64,000 nucleotides of DNA, taken from Pseudomonas sp. ADAK18 (GTDB lineage: Bacteria; Pseudomonadota; Gammaproteobacteria; Pseudomonadales; Pseudomonadaceae). Both the position numbers and the translations under genes were made by a program. The stretch is taken from the NCBI RefSeq assembly GCF_012935695.1, contig NZ_CP052859.1:1963001-2027000 (forward strand), given 5' to 3'. Position 1 is the stretch's first letter, and each line of letters begins with the position of its first letter. The notes beneath the pieces are model-generated. The model was not told where the DNA came from and ran no database searches. It saw nothing but the letters and a program-made list of their open reading frames with translations. Of the stretch, positions 9,942 to 18,502 are shown piece after piece.

Positions 9942-10204
9942 CTTAATATCGCCCCTATATCATCGATCAACAAGAACATGCATAGGCAAACGGCCCATCC
10001 ATTGTTGTGAACAAGGCGTAATCATCTGTTTGTTTCGTGTCTTCGAGTCGCACACTCAAGCCTGATAAAAGGGCATAAAACGCTTATGCGTACTTACAGT
10101 CTCGCACTGCACTTCGAACCACACATCAGTTTGATTAGAGGTCTAGTTCTTACAATAAAACTCGGAGGTGAGTAACCGATCGCCATTTTCTGGCGTAAAG
10201 GTCT
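9942..10204. other. AT-rich upstream region of the adhesin gene
   Basis: Non-coding stretch clearly richer in A and T than its surroundings. It must hold the adhesin promoter, but I could not single out a convincing -35/-10 pair or operator. Confidence 0.4.
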
Positions 10205-10411
10205 TCAAGTGGTATCAAACCCGCAGAAAAAGGCGTAGTCCAAGCTCATTTTGTTTTGCAAGCCATTGAATATAAATGTATTTATTTCGATTGTTTTCGG
10301 TGCGTGAGCGGCCATTTCCCGGACCGTAGTCCCTTTGCCGGAACATAACGGGCAACCGTCGTCGCGAAGGTTATTCACCAACACTCCATGTAAGGTAGTT
10401 GCAGCAACCAT
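10205..10411 (-). CDS. Possible small hypothetical protein (68 aa)
   Basis: Short open frame in the AT-rich gap upstream of the adhesin. It is supported by a good ribosome binding site: AAGGA ends 6 bases before the ATG. The product has a CPLC cysteine pair near residues 20-23 and no family I recognise. The base composition differs from neighbouring genes, which fits either acquired DNA or chance. It might be a small regulator of the adhesin, but nothing in the sequence shows this. Confidence 0.35.
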   Translation of the reverse strand: MVAATTLHGVLVNNLRDDGCPLCSGKGTTVREMAAHAPKTIEINTFIFNGLQNKMSLDYAFFCGFDTT

Positions 10412-10451
10412 GACAATTCCTTGGCGTCAAAAAAATAAAGCCATTTGAAAA

Positions 10452-10477
10452 CAACAGGTTGTTAGCCTGTTGCTAAC
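10452..10477. promoter_or_regulatory. Overlapping inverted repeats, possible operator
   Basis: Two dyads overlap. CAACAGG (10452-10458) pairs with CCTGTTG (10466-10472), and GTTAGC (10461-10466) pairs with GCTAAC (10472-10477). They lie about 40 bases upstream of the possible 68-residue ORF in a region otherwise without genes (10412-10662). The two structures are mutually exclusive as hairpins. Confidence 0.4.
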
Positions 10478-10662
10478 CGTAGCAAGAGTCTGGCGCGCGG
10501 TTGTATCTTTTTGCTATAAGGACGCTGATTAAATGATATTAGCAGGGCTTTAGTTTTCTGTTTTTGTTTGTGGCGGAATTTTCAGGAAAATTGGTATTAA
10601 TTATAAAGGTGTGCTTTTGCTGTTTTCGGAACACGCTTGATGTCTACTGTTTAAAAGTATAG

Positions 10663-11577
10663 TTAGTGCAGCGCCTGCTCATCCAGATAGTTACTCAGAC
10701 ACTCGATAAATGCCTGGTGCTTGCGGGTGTGGCGCCGGTGTTCAGGGTAGATGACATGGATTTTTGCTCCGAACTGATCCGGGTCAGTCTCTATATCAGG
10801 GAGTAGTTGCACCAGTTCACCGCGTTTTAGATAAGGGACGGCACTCCACTGCGGACACAACTGCAAGCCCATGCCTGCCAGGAGGGCCGCGAACAGGAAG
10901 TCATAATTGTCGCTCGCCAGGCGAGGTGCTGGCTGCGATATGCGCTGACGTTCTCCTTCATGGGTAAACCACCAGTAATGAGGGTTAAGTGCCGGGTGTC
11001 GAAAAACCAGCCAGTCGTGCTGATCGAATGTGTGCGGCAGCACCTCCAGTGGCTTGCGTTGCAGGTAAGCGGGGCTGGCGCACAGCAGGATGCGGTTTGC
11101 GGTCAGTGGCCGCGCGATCAGGTCGGGCAATTCGACAGGCCCGTCGCGTACCGCCAGGTCGTAGCTGCCCTCGACAAGGTCCACGAGTTCATCGGTCAGG
11201 TCGACCTCGAGGCGCATCAGCGGATACTGCTCGAGAAAGCGACAGCACGCGGCATTGAGAAAAGCCGGAGCGAAGGAGGGTGGGGCGACCACGCGCAAGG
11301 TGCCGCACATCTCCTGCTGCAGCTGATCAATATCTTCTCGCGCCTGCTGAAGCTCAATCAGCACCTGTCGAGCGCTTGCCAGATAGAGATGCCCGGCTTC
11401 GGTCAGGGCAATCCGGCGTGTGGAGCGCTCGAACAGACGTGTTCCCAGTTCCGCCTCAAGGTGGGTCACGGCTCTGGTCAGGGCCGAAGTCGTTTTGCCC
11501 AGATAGGCAGCTGCACGGGTGAAACTGCCGTGGTGTGCGGTGGCCACGAACATGGTGATGGCGCCAAGCTGATCCAT
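10663..11577 (-). CDS. LysR-family transcriptional regulator
   Basis: A 304-residue regulator with an N-terminal winged helix-turn-helix (residues about 1-60, beginning MDQLGAITMFVATAHHGSFT) and a C-terminal effector-binding domain, in the CrgA/AaeR-like branch. ATG 11577 is chosen over the longer frame (to 11634) because AAAAGGA lies 8 bases upstream and the HTH starts directly there. It is divergent from the amidohydrolase gene, with a 105-base shared promoter region, so it probably controls that gene. The effector is unknown. Confidence 0.88.
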   Translation of the reverse strand: MDQLGAITMFVATAHHGSFTRAAAYLGKTTSALTRAVTHLEAELGTRLFERSTRRIALTEAGHLYLASARQVLIELQQAREDIDQLQQEMCGTLRVVAPPSFAPAFLNAACCRFLEQYPLMRLEVDLTDELVDLVEGSYDLAVRDGPVELPDLIARPLTANRILLCASPAYLQRKPLEVLPHTFDQHDWLVFRHPALNPHYWWFTHEGERQRISQPAPRLASDNYDFLFAALLAGMGLQLCPQWSAVPYLKRGELVQLLPDIETDPDQFGAKIHVIYPEHRRHTRKHQAFIECLSNYLDEQALH

Positions 11578-11682
11578 GCGCTTTTTCCTTTTGGGAAAGT
11601 ATGTGTTTCTGCCATCAAGTATTCTTAACATCACCTGACTTGGCTAGTCTCTCGAACACTCGAATAAAAAGGTGTTGGGGCT

Positions 11683-13422
11683 ATGAAGAACGTTCTCAGG
11701 GCGACGCTGGCAATGGCGGTGGCTTTTTCATCAATGGAAAGCATGGCGGCGGCCGATCTGCTCTTGTACAACGGCAAGGTGTTCACCGCCGAGCCGGGGC
11801 AGGCGCTGCAACAGGCCGTTGCGGTGCTCGATGGCCGGATCGTCAAGGTCGGTAGCGACGCCGAGGTGCTTGCGCTGAAAGAAGCCGGCACGCAGGTGAT
11901 CGATTTGCAGGGCAAGGTGTTGATGCCCGGCTTCATCGACAGCCATAGCCATGCGATCTTTGGCGGGGTGAAACTCAAGTCGGCCGATCTTGAATCGCAG
12001 ATGCTGCCCTTCGACGAGCTGGATCGACGGTTGCGCGCGTGGCGAGATGACGGCAAGGCTCGCCATGGAGACATGCTCAGTGTCGGCGGCTTCCCGTCGA
12101 CCTACTGGAGCCAATTGGCCGAACTTGAGAAACGCTTCAACCAGGGTGAATGGGCTGATACGCCGATTGCTTTCATCGGTTGGGACTACCACACCGGCTG
12201 GGCCAACAAGGCGATGCTCAAGCGCGCAGGCATTGACGCCGAACGGATCAAGTCGCTCAAGGGCGAAGCCGTAGCGACCATCGGCCATCATGCGGACGGC
12301 ACCCCAAACGGTTTCGTGGCAGACGCCGGATTGTCTGCGGTGGAGTCTCAGCTTCCTGCTCCAACCTTTGACCAGTTGCTGGATGCAGGCCGGGCGGCGC
12401 GTGATCTGAATCACCGTTTGGGCATTACCGCCCTCATGGACCCGGCGGCCAATGCGATGCCAGGCGATGCGGTATTTGATTTCAAACCTACCGCGCAAAC
12501 GGTGGGGGTCTTGCCCGTCTATAAAGCGTTGTCGGACAAGGGCGAGCTGCAATTGCGGGTGGCCGCGTTAATGGTCGCCAACCCCAAGAGCAAGCCTGTC
12601 GATCTGGAGGTGCTGGATCAAGTCAGAAAGCAGTTCTCCGGTGTCGACAACCTCAGCCTGCCAGGCATCAAGATCTTTGCCGATGGTGTCGCCGAGGTCC
12701 CGGCGCAAACCGCGTCCTTGCTCGAACCCTACAAGAACTCAAAAAAAGCCGGAGAGTTGTTGATCGACCCTGCGCATTTCGGTGAGCTGGTCAGCGCCGC
12801 CGATGCGCGTGGCTGGCTGGTGCATGTGCATGCGATTGGTGACCGTGCGGTACGCGAGTCGCTCAATGGCATCGAGCAGGCACGCCGTGACAGGCAAAGT
12901 GGCGTCACCCATTCGATCACCCATCTGCAACTGGTCAACCCCAAGGAATTCGCCCGCTTCAAACCGCTGAATGTGATTGCCTCCATGCAGCTGTATTGGG
13001 CCAGTGCAGACGAGACAAGCATCGACTTGCTCAAGCCCTATATCAACGCGATGCAATTCCAGTACATGTATCCGGCGCGCTCGCTGCTGAAAAATGGTGC
13101 GACCATTGCGGGTGCCAGCGATTGGCCGGTCAGCACCCCGGAACCGTGGAAAGCCATTTCCCAGGCAATCAGTCGCAAGGGACCCAAGGGTGTGCTGAAC
13201 AAAGACGAGGGGATCGACCGCGAAACGATGTTCTATGCCTATACCCGCAACGCGGCCCGGGCCATTGGGCTTGAGAAAGAGATTGGCTCGCTCACGCCGG
13301 GTAAACAGGCTGACCTGATCGTCCTGGATCGCGATGTATTCAGCGTGGCTGACGAGCAACTGGCCGACACCCAGGTACTCAAGACCTACTTTTCCGGGCG
13401 CGAGGTCTATAGTCGCCCCTAG
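11683..13422 (+). CDS. Exported amidohydrolase (YtcJ-like, Amidohydro_3 family)
   Basis: A 579-residue metal-dependent hydrolase with a cleavable signal peptide (residues 1 to about 23, ending SMAAA), so it acts in the periplasm. The metal-binding HxH motif is in GFIDSHSHA at about residues 84-92. Further metal or catalytic residues are likely the histidines of VHVHAIGD near 379-386 and the Asp of GASDWP near 479. The family hydrolyses amide or related C-N bonds; the true substrate is not predictable. An AAAAAGG stretch precedes the ATG. It is transcribed away from the LysR gene and is followed 84 bases later by a VOC protein. Confidence 0.87.
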   Translation: MKNVLRATLAMAVAFSSMESMAAADLLLYNGKVFTAEPGQALQQAVAVLDGRIVKVGSDAEVLALKEAGTQVIDLQGKVLMPGFIDSHSHAIFGGVKLKSADLESQMLPFDELDRRLRAWRDDGKARHGDMLSVGGFPSTYWSQLAELEKRFNQGEWADTPIAFIGWDYHTGWANKAMLKRAGIDAERIKSLKGEAVATIGHHADGTPNGFVADAGLSAVESQLPAPTFDQLLDAGRAARDLNHRLGITALMDPAANAMPGDAVFDFKPTAQTVGVLPVYKALSDKGELQLRVAALMVANPKSKPVDLEVLDQVRKQFSGVDNLSLPGIKIFADGVAEVPAQTASLLEPYKNSKKAGELLIDPAHFGELVSAADARGWLVHVHAIGDRAVRESLNGIEQARRDRQSGVTHSITHLQLVNPKEFARFKPLNVIASMQLYWASADETSIDLLKPYINAMQFQYMYPARSLLKNGATIAGASDWPVSTPEPWKAISQAISRKGPKGVLNKDEGIDRETMFYAYTRNAARAIGLEKEIGSLTPGKQADLIVLDRDVFSVADEQLADTQVLKTYFSGREVYSRP

Positions 13423-13506
13423 GACTTTGCGAGAGTGGGTGCCCGAGCAATCGATCGGTTCCACCCCCTCCAAAAGCAGACCACCGCAAATCTTGGGATT
13501 GATGCG

Positions 13507-13923
13507 ATGAAACCTAGAATCAGTTTGATCACCTTGGCTGTCGATGACCTGAAAAGAGCCGTGCGTTTTTACCAGGAGGGCCTCGGCTTGCCCACCGAAG
13601 GCATCGTCGGTGAAGCGTTCGAAAACGGGGCGGTTGCCTTCTTTGACCTGCAGCCGGGTTTTCGACTGGCACTCTGGCCGCGTGTCAGCCTTGCCGCGGA
13701 CTCGGGTCTGCCGGTGAGCGTTGCGTCTTCAACCGGTATTTGCCTGGCACATAACGTTGCGTCCAGAGATGAAGTCGACCTCGTGATGGCCGAGGTCAAG
13801 GCCGCGGGTGGCACTCTCGTCAAACCGGCGAGAGATACTTTCTGGGGAGGGTATGCTGGCTATTTTCAGGACCTCGACATGCACCTCTGGGAGGTGGCCT
13901 GGAATCCAGAGATGCTTGCGTAG
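13507..13923 (+). CDS. VOC-family (glyoxalase/bleomycin-resistance fold) protein
   Basis: A 138-residue protein of the vicinal oxygen chelate superfamily with the typical opening ISLITLAVDDLKRAVRFYQEGLG and the closing segment GYAGYFQDLDMHLWEVAWNP, which supplies the usual metal-site Glu. Family members are small dioxygenases, isomerases or antibiotic-binding proteins. The ATG at 13507 begins the fold; the frame extends to 13435, but that part reads as untranslated leader. It may be cotranscribed with the amidohydrolase. The substrate is unknown. Confidence 0.8.
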   Translation: MKPRISLITLAVDDLKRAVRFYQEGLGLPTEGIVGEAFENGAVAFFDLQPGFRLALWPRVSLAADSGLPVSVASSTGICLAHNVASRDEVDLVMAEVKAAGGTLVKPARDTFWGGYAGYFQDLDMHLWEVAWNPEMLA

Positions 13924-13960
13924 GCGACGGGGGTGTTCGGCTATGTGTAATAACCGACGG

Positions 13961-14782
13961 TCAAGACACTTTCAGTGCGCTTAACGACAGTGCATAGGCC
14001 GCAGTCATGACCTGCCAAGTGTGCGCATCAGCGGGAATCAGATGCTCGATCCGCAACGACGTCACGGTGATGTCCAGCGGCATGCCGAAGGTCGTGAAGG
14101 TCGACAGGAAATTCAACTCGCCTTGCCGGGAATTGATGCGAGTCAGCACCAAGGGCGGCAGATCATTGGCCATGGCGGTGAGGCTGTCCGGAGGCGGCAG
14201 TCTTTCCACGAGGCTGGCCAGTGTGGGGTTGCTCAGGGCTTCTCGCGATGCCCGCTGCCAGGCAATATTTCTGATTTCGTCGGCATTGATCAAGTGATCG
14301 CCAAGACCTCCAGGCTGCAGCAACGTGACCAGTAGATTCAGCCCTTCGGCCGCGTCTGGCGCCAGCCCTACCAGATCGAACAACACGGCAGTACTGGCAT
14401 TGGCGGCGAGGACTTCCCACTGGCTGCCCAGCACAATCGCCGGCGCGGGATTGTTGGCGTGAAGCACATGGCTGATGGCGTCTCGAATCGCCTCCATCGA
14501 CGGTGAAGAGAGCGGGGTGGCTTCGTAGCGCGGGGCATAGCCCGACGCCAGGAACACGCTGTTGCATTGCTCCAGCGGTACCTCCAGCGCCATCAGCAGG
14601 TTGTGCAACGTGCCGGGGCTCGGTTTGGCGCGACCTGTCTCGATGCAACTCAGGTGGCGCTGGGAAATTCCGCTGATCAGCGCCAGGTCCAGCTGGCTCA
14701 GGCGGGCCTGTCGGCGCAAGTGGCGCAGCTGTGCGCCGGCGGTGCTTGGAGGAGTTGTTCGGAGAAAGGGCTGGGTGCTCAT
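13961..14782 (-). CDS. XRE-family regulator with MmyB-like ligand domain
   Basis: A 273-residue regulator with an N-terminal helix-turn-helix (residues about 15-70; LRRQARLSQLDLALISGIS and RHLSCIETGRAKPS). A C-terminal MmyB-type, PAS-like sensor domain follows (LGSQWEVLAANASTAVLFDL). ATG 14782 is chosen because the family normally starts 15-20 residues before the HTH; the frame is open back to 14965 but that extension is not domain-like and runs over a dyad. No strong ribosome site is visible, so the exact start is uncertain. It is divergent from the DUF2834 gene and is the obvious candidate for its control. Confidence 0.82.
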   Translation of the reverse strand: MSTQPFLRTTPPSTAGAQLRHLRRQARLSQLDLALISGISQRHLSCIETGRAKPSPGTLHNLLMALEVPLEQCNSVFLASGYAPRYEATPLSSPSMEAIRDAISHVLHANNPAPAIVLGSQWEVLAANASTAVLFDLVGLAPDAAEGLNLLVTLLQPGGLGDHLINADEIRNIAWQRASREALSNPTLASLVERLPPPDSLTAMANDLPPLVLTRINSRQGELNFLSTFTTFGMPLDITVTSLRIEHLIPADAHTWQVMTAAYALSLSALKVS

Positions 14783-14817
14783 GGTTTGACTCTGGCAGTG
14801 CGGGTCAATGACGTCCA

Positions 14818-14832
14818 TGACCTGAGAGGTCA
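14818..14832. promoter_or_regulatory. Palindromic operator candidate TGACCT-N3-AGGTCA
   Basis: A perfect 6-bp inverted repeat with a 3-base spacer in the divergent region between the XRE regulator and the DUF2834 gene. Its position 36 bases from the regulator start and 72 from the other gene fits an autoregulatory operator. Confidence 0.5.
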
Positions 14833-14903
14833 TTGAGGGCAAGGCGACGTTATCACTAACGTGCTCGCGTCGATCAGCCACTTTTGTCTCCAAGGAGGAG
14901 AAA

Positions 14904-15230
14904 ATGCAACGACCGTATCTCGCCCTCGTTACCCTGGTGGGTTTTTCCCTGTATACGACGTACACGCTGTTGCTGGCAGATCAGTCCCTTATTGCGTTTG
15001 GCCTGGAACTCATGTCTCGTCCAGACACCGCGCAAGTGGTCGTCGACCTCTATGTGCTCGCGGTCATGGCTTGCGTCTGGATGTACCGGGATGCTCGCTC
15101 GAAAGGACGCTCGCTTGCCTTCATCCTCCCCTACTTGCTGATAACGGCGATCTTCGTCTCGATTGGCCCGCTGCTGTACATCGTGATCAACGGCTTCAGC
15201 CGCCAACCCCACACGATGGCAGACGGATGA
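14904..15230 (+). CDS. DUF2834 small membrane protein
   Basis: A 108-residue integral membrane protein with three predicted transmembrane helices (about residues 5-25, 44-62 and 70-95). The typical DUF2834 core VVDLYVLAVMACVWMYRDAR is present. Start codon support is very strong: AAGGAGGAG lies just upstream. The biochemical function of the family is unknown. It is transcribed away from the XRE regulator. Confidence 0.8.
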   Translation: MQRPYLALVTLVGFSLYTTYTLLLADQSLIAFGLELMSRPDTAQVVVDLYVLAVMACVWMYRDARSKGRSLAFILPYLLITAIFVSIGPLLYIVINGFSRQPHTMADG

Positions 15231-15328
15231 CCGTGTTTGTGTTGGACGTCACCGAAAAATCTACACCGCTTCTGCCTAATGCCGATCAGTTAAGCGAACG
15301 CAGGCCTTCAAGACAGAGAAGATCATAG

Positions 15329-15435
15329 GTGGGAGTTGTCGAGCCCCAGCGAGGCTGCGATGGCGGTGGGTCAGGCAACGTCAATGTTGACTGTGCCGAC
15401 GTCATCGCAGCCTCGCTGGGGCTCGACAGCCACAC
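15329..15435. repeat. REP-type inverted doublet (GAGGCTGCGATG family)
   Basis: Perfect 26-bp inverted repeat: 15337-15362 against 15403-15428, separated by 40 bases. It fills most of the gap between the DUF2834 protein and the amidotransferase. A sister copy lies at 28965-29073. Confidence 0.85.
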
Positions 15436-15504
15436 GGGATTACGTTCGTTTATCTGACCTTCATTCCTTAACTGACTGGCATTGGGCTGGGTGGCGGGCT
15501 CTTG

Positions 15505-15527
15505 CGTATGACACCTTGTGTCATATA
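15505..15527. promoter_or_regulatory. Operator candidate TATGACAC-N3-GTGTCATA
   Basis: A perfect 8-bp inverted repeat with a 3-base spacer (15507-15514 / 15518-15525), 41 bases upstream of the amidotransferase ATG, where a repressor would overlap the promoter. The binding protein is not known; no regulator gene is adjacent. Confidence 0.55.
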
Positions 15528-15566
15528 CGATCTGTGGTGTTATGCATCAGCCACCGAGGAATTCCA

Positions 15567-16286
15567 ATGAAAGTTCATTTCATCGTTCACGAAGCCTTTG
15601 AGAATCCCGGCGCCTATGAGAAGTGGGTCAAAGCGCGCGGATATGAAGCCAGCTATTCCCGTGTCTATGAGGGTACAGGCTTGCCCGGTAACGTCGACAA
15701 TATCGACCTTCTGGTCATCCTCGGTGGCCCGCAGTCTCCCGCCACTACCCAGCAGGAATGCCCCCACTTTGACGCCGCTGCCGAATGTGTCTTGATCGCC
15801 AAAGCAGTCAAGGCGCAAAAGGCTGTGGTAGGTGTGTGTCTTGGCGCTCAACTGGTCGGTGAGGCCTTGGGGGCCAGGTTCGGTCACAGCCCTGAGAAAG
15901 AGATCGGCAAGTACCCGATTACGCTGACCTCGGAGGGTAAAACCAACGACAAGGTTGCGGACTTTGGCGACGTCCTGGATGTCGGTCATTGGCATAACGA
16001 CATGCCCGGCCTGACTGACACCGCGAAGGTCCTGGCCTACAGCGAAGGCTGCCCAAGGCAGATCATTGAGTACAGCCCGCTCGTGTATGGTTTTCAGTGC
16101 CATATGGAGTTCACTCGCGACGTCGTGGAGTCGCTCATCTCTGCATCCGAGAGCGAGCTGGCCGCTGCGACAGGCCGTCGTTTTGTTCAGCAATCGGCGG
16201 CGCTACTTGCCAACGACTATGACGAAATGAACCAGAAACTCTTTGGGTTTCTGGATAAGTTAGTAGCGGACTACAGCCTGCAATAA
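15567..16286 (+). CDS. Class I glutamine amidotransferase-like protein
   Basis: A 239-residue stand-alone GATase1 domain related to the GuaA-type glutaminase. The catalytic triad is visible: nucleophile Cys91 in GVCLGAQ, His179 and Glu181 in FQCHMEF. The oxyanion-hole segment LLVILGGPQSP is near residue 50. No synthetase partner lies beside it, so it may be a free-standing gamma-glutamyl hydrolase or amidotransferase. ATG 15567 is chosen because CGAGGA lies 6 bases upstream; the frame is open earlier but runs through a REP element. It converges with lysE. Confidence 0.88.
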   Translation: MKVHFIVHEAFENPGAYEKWVKARGYEASYSRVYEGTGLPGNVDNIDLLVILGGPQSPATTQQECPHFDAAAECVLIAKAVKAQKAVVGVCLGAQLVGEALGARFGHSPEKEIGKYPITLTSEGKTNDKVADFGDVLDVGHWHNDMPGLTDTAKVLAYSEGCPRQIIEYSPLVYGFQCHMEFTRDVVESLISASESELAAATGRRFVQQSAALLANDYDEMNQKLFGFLDKLVADYSLQ

Positions 16287-16296
16287 CGTCGTCCGC

Positions 16297-16917
16297 TCAA
16301 GCACGTCGCGCCATCAACAACACCGTCGCTGCCGCCGACAACAACCCGGCGCAGCAGCGATTGAATATCCGCTTGCCCCGAGGCTGCGCAAACCAGCGGC
16401 GCATATGCAGGCCCATGTAGGCGTAGGCGCTGATGGCGATCCATTCCAGGGCCAGGAACATCGCGCCGAGCAGGGCAAATTGCGGGGTGATGGGCTGTGC
16501 AGGATCGACGAACTGCGGTAGGAAGGCGGTGAAGATCAGGATTGCTTTTGGGTTGCCCGCCGCTACCAGAAACTCCTGCCGTGACAACGCCCACAGTCCA
16601 ACCTTGGCCGCCGCCGATTCGGCCTCTGCCTGCGGATTGGCACGCCACAGCTGATACGCCAGATAAAACAGATACGCCGCCCCAAGAATCTTGATCCCGT
16701 AGAACAGCAACTCCGAGGTTTGCAACACCACCGCCAGCCCGGCGGAGGCGAGGGCGATCATGCCGGCGAAGGCCAGCAGGCGACCGACACCGGCCAGGCA
16801 CGAGGTGCGGTAGCCGTAGCGGGTGGAGTTGCTGACGGACAACAGGTTGTTGGGGCCGGGCGCCATGTTCAGGGCGAAGCAGGCCGGGAGGAAAAGGGTG
16901 AGGGTGGCGAGGTCCAT
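16297..16917 (-). CDS. LysE/RhtB-family amino-acid exporter
   Basis: A 206-residue inner-membrane exporter with about six transmembrane helices. The family hallmark PGPNN is seen in LNMAPGPNNLLSVSNSTRYG near residue 20. These proteins export amino acids or small related metabolites. GGAG lies 6 bases before the ATG. The first third of this gene is duplicated as debris at 24096-24262 and, more degraded, near 26846-26890. Confidence 0.9.
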   Translation of the reverse strand: MDLATLTLFLPACFALNMAPGPNNLLSVSNSTRYGYRTSCLAGVGRLLAFAGMIALASAGLAVVLQTSELLFYGIKILGAAYLFYLAYQLWRANPQAEAESAAAKVGLWALSRQEFLVAAGNPKAILIFTAFLPQFVDPAQPITPQFALLGAMFLALEWIAISAYAYMGLHMRRWFAQPRGKRIFNRCCAGLLSAAATVLLMARRA

Positions 16918-17096
16918 GAACGGCTCCGGAAGGGCGGACGGGGAGCCTTAAACTGCCATCATCGGAAAGCTGGGGGCAAGCTCTATATTGCTCATCATCA
17001 GGCCTGCTTGAACCTGGCTTGACCTTCCTCTGAGCGGATACCGCCGAATGATTCGCCTAGCTATGTGCTGCCAGGCGTCGGGGGTAGGTAAAGCAC

Positions 17097-18311
17097 TCAT
17101 TGGGCGCGATCACCGCGTCCAGTGTCGTGGCGTTTGGAATAGGAGGCCCCCATCAGATAGAAGCATCCGCCCGCCACGATAAACGCTGCGAGCATATAGA
17201 ACATGAAATGCGCCGGCTGCGATGCCAGGGCAAATCCGCACAACACCGGTCCCAGTGCTCCGCCGAGGTTGGACAGGTTTTGCGCGCCGTAATACATGCC
17301 GCGCAAGTGGTCTGGCGCGATGCGGTCGATGAACATGTACTCGGCCGGGAAGACGATGATTTCGCCTAGGGTGAATATCGCCACTGCCAACGCCCAATGC
17401 AGCACGCTGGTGGACAACGCAAAACCGACGACGCCCAGCAGAAACAGGCTGAAGCCCGCCGTCAGCCATTGATTCAAATGCTCATTGGTAATGCGCTTGC
17501 CCACGATGTACTGCAGGCAGATCACCACCGTCGCATTAACCGCCACCACCGAGCTGATGACCTGGTAGGTAAATTCCGGTGTGCTTGTGGTCACTAGGTA
17601 TTGCGAGATGTAGCCGGTGAACTGGCCGAACGCCACAGCGCTCAACGCGCCGCCAACCGTGAAGCAGACCAGGCGATAGTCCTTGAGCAGAATGCGCCCC
17701 ACCGCGACGAACGATACCGGGGCATTGGCCGGGTCAGCGGAACTGAGGGTCCTGTCGCCCCAGACCATATAAGTCAGGAAGTAGCTCATGCCCAGGATCG
17801 CTGACATCAAGAACGGCAGTTTCATATTCATGTGCGCGAGCCCAGCGCCAATGAACGGCCCCACTGCGTAACCAATGTTGATCAGTGTGTAGCGTACCGA
17901 AAACACTTTGCCGCGTTCGGCTTCCGGCAGCAGTTTGCCAAACGCGGCCTTGACCACAATATCGATCACTGAATAGGCGAAATTGAATGCCACCAGAAAC
18001 AGGAAAAACAGCCACAGCTGCCGCGTGACGCACATGCCGATGAAGCCTACGGTGAAAAACCCCGTGAAGCTCAGGATCAATCGATAGCTGGAGATTTTGT
18101 CAGTCAGGTAGCCGCCGTACAGGCTGAGTAACGAGCCGACAAGCATCGCACCACCCACTACCAGACCGATTTCGCTGATGCCCAACGTGAAGTTGGATGA
18201 CAGATAAATCACCATATACGGCAGGGTAATGGCGCGACCCAGTGTCAGGAACAACGCAGACGACAGCAGCAGATTGACCGAAAACGGGTAGTGTCTGAAG
18301 GCAGTGAGCAT
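17097..18311 (-). CDS. MFS transporter (YdeE-like)
   Basis: A 404-residue major facilitator with 12 predicted transmembrane helices. The N-terminal half resembles E. coli YdeE: LLLSSALFLTLGRAITLPYM opening, then GGYLTDKISSYR as the loop 2-3 motif. YdeE-type pumps export dipeptides and related compounds. AGGA sits about 10 bases before the ATG. It is flanked by lysE and a chemoreceptor gene, all on the minus strand but separated by 179 and 191 bases, so it is probably a single-gene unit. Confidence 0.85.
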   Translation of the reverse strand: MLTAFRHYPFSVNLLLSSALFLTLGRAITLPYMVIYLSSNFTLGISEIGLVVGGAMLVGSLLSLYGGYLTDKISSYRLILSFTGFFTVGFIGMCVTRQLWLFFLFLVAFNFAYSVIDIVVKAAFGKLLPEAERGKVFSVRYTLINIGYAVGPFIGAGLAHMNMKLPFLMSAILGMSYFLTYMVWGDRTLSSADPANAPVSFVAVGRILLKDYRLVCFTVGGALSAVAFGQFTGYISQYLVTTSTPEFTYQVISSVVAVNATVVICLQYIVGKRITNEHLNQWLTAGFSLFLLGVVGFALSTSVLHWALAVAIFTLGEIIVFPAEYMFIDRIAPDHLRGMYYGAQNLSNLGGALGPVLCGFALASQPAHFMFYMLAAFIVAGGCFYLMGASYSKRHDTGRGDRAQ

Positions 18312-18502
18312 CCGCGTTGGTTCCTGTAATGAACAGTATCAAGGGCTGAGACACATATGGTTACATGGCCAGCTTTGACTTGACAGCGCGATTTGTTGGC
18401 TGGCAGGCCATGCGTGGGATTCCGTGCCATCCTCCATTCCGGTGCTACTGCCAATCCGAGTCAGCAGTAGCGCTTGAGTCGAGCACCGGGTCTTGCTCCC
18501 AC

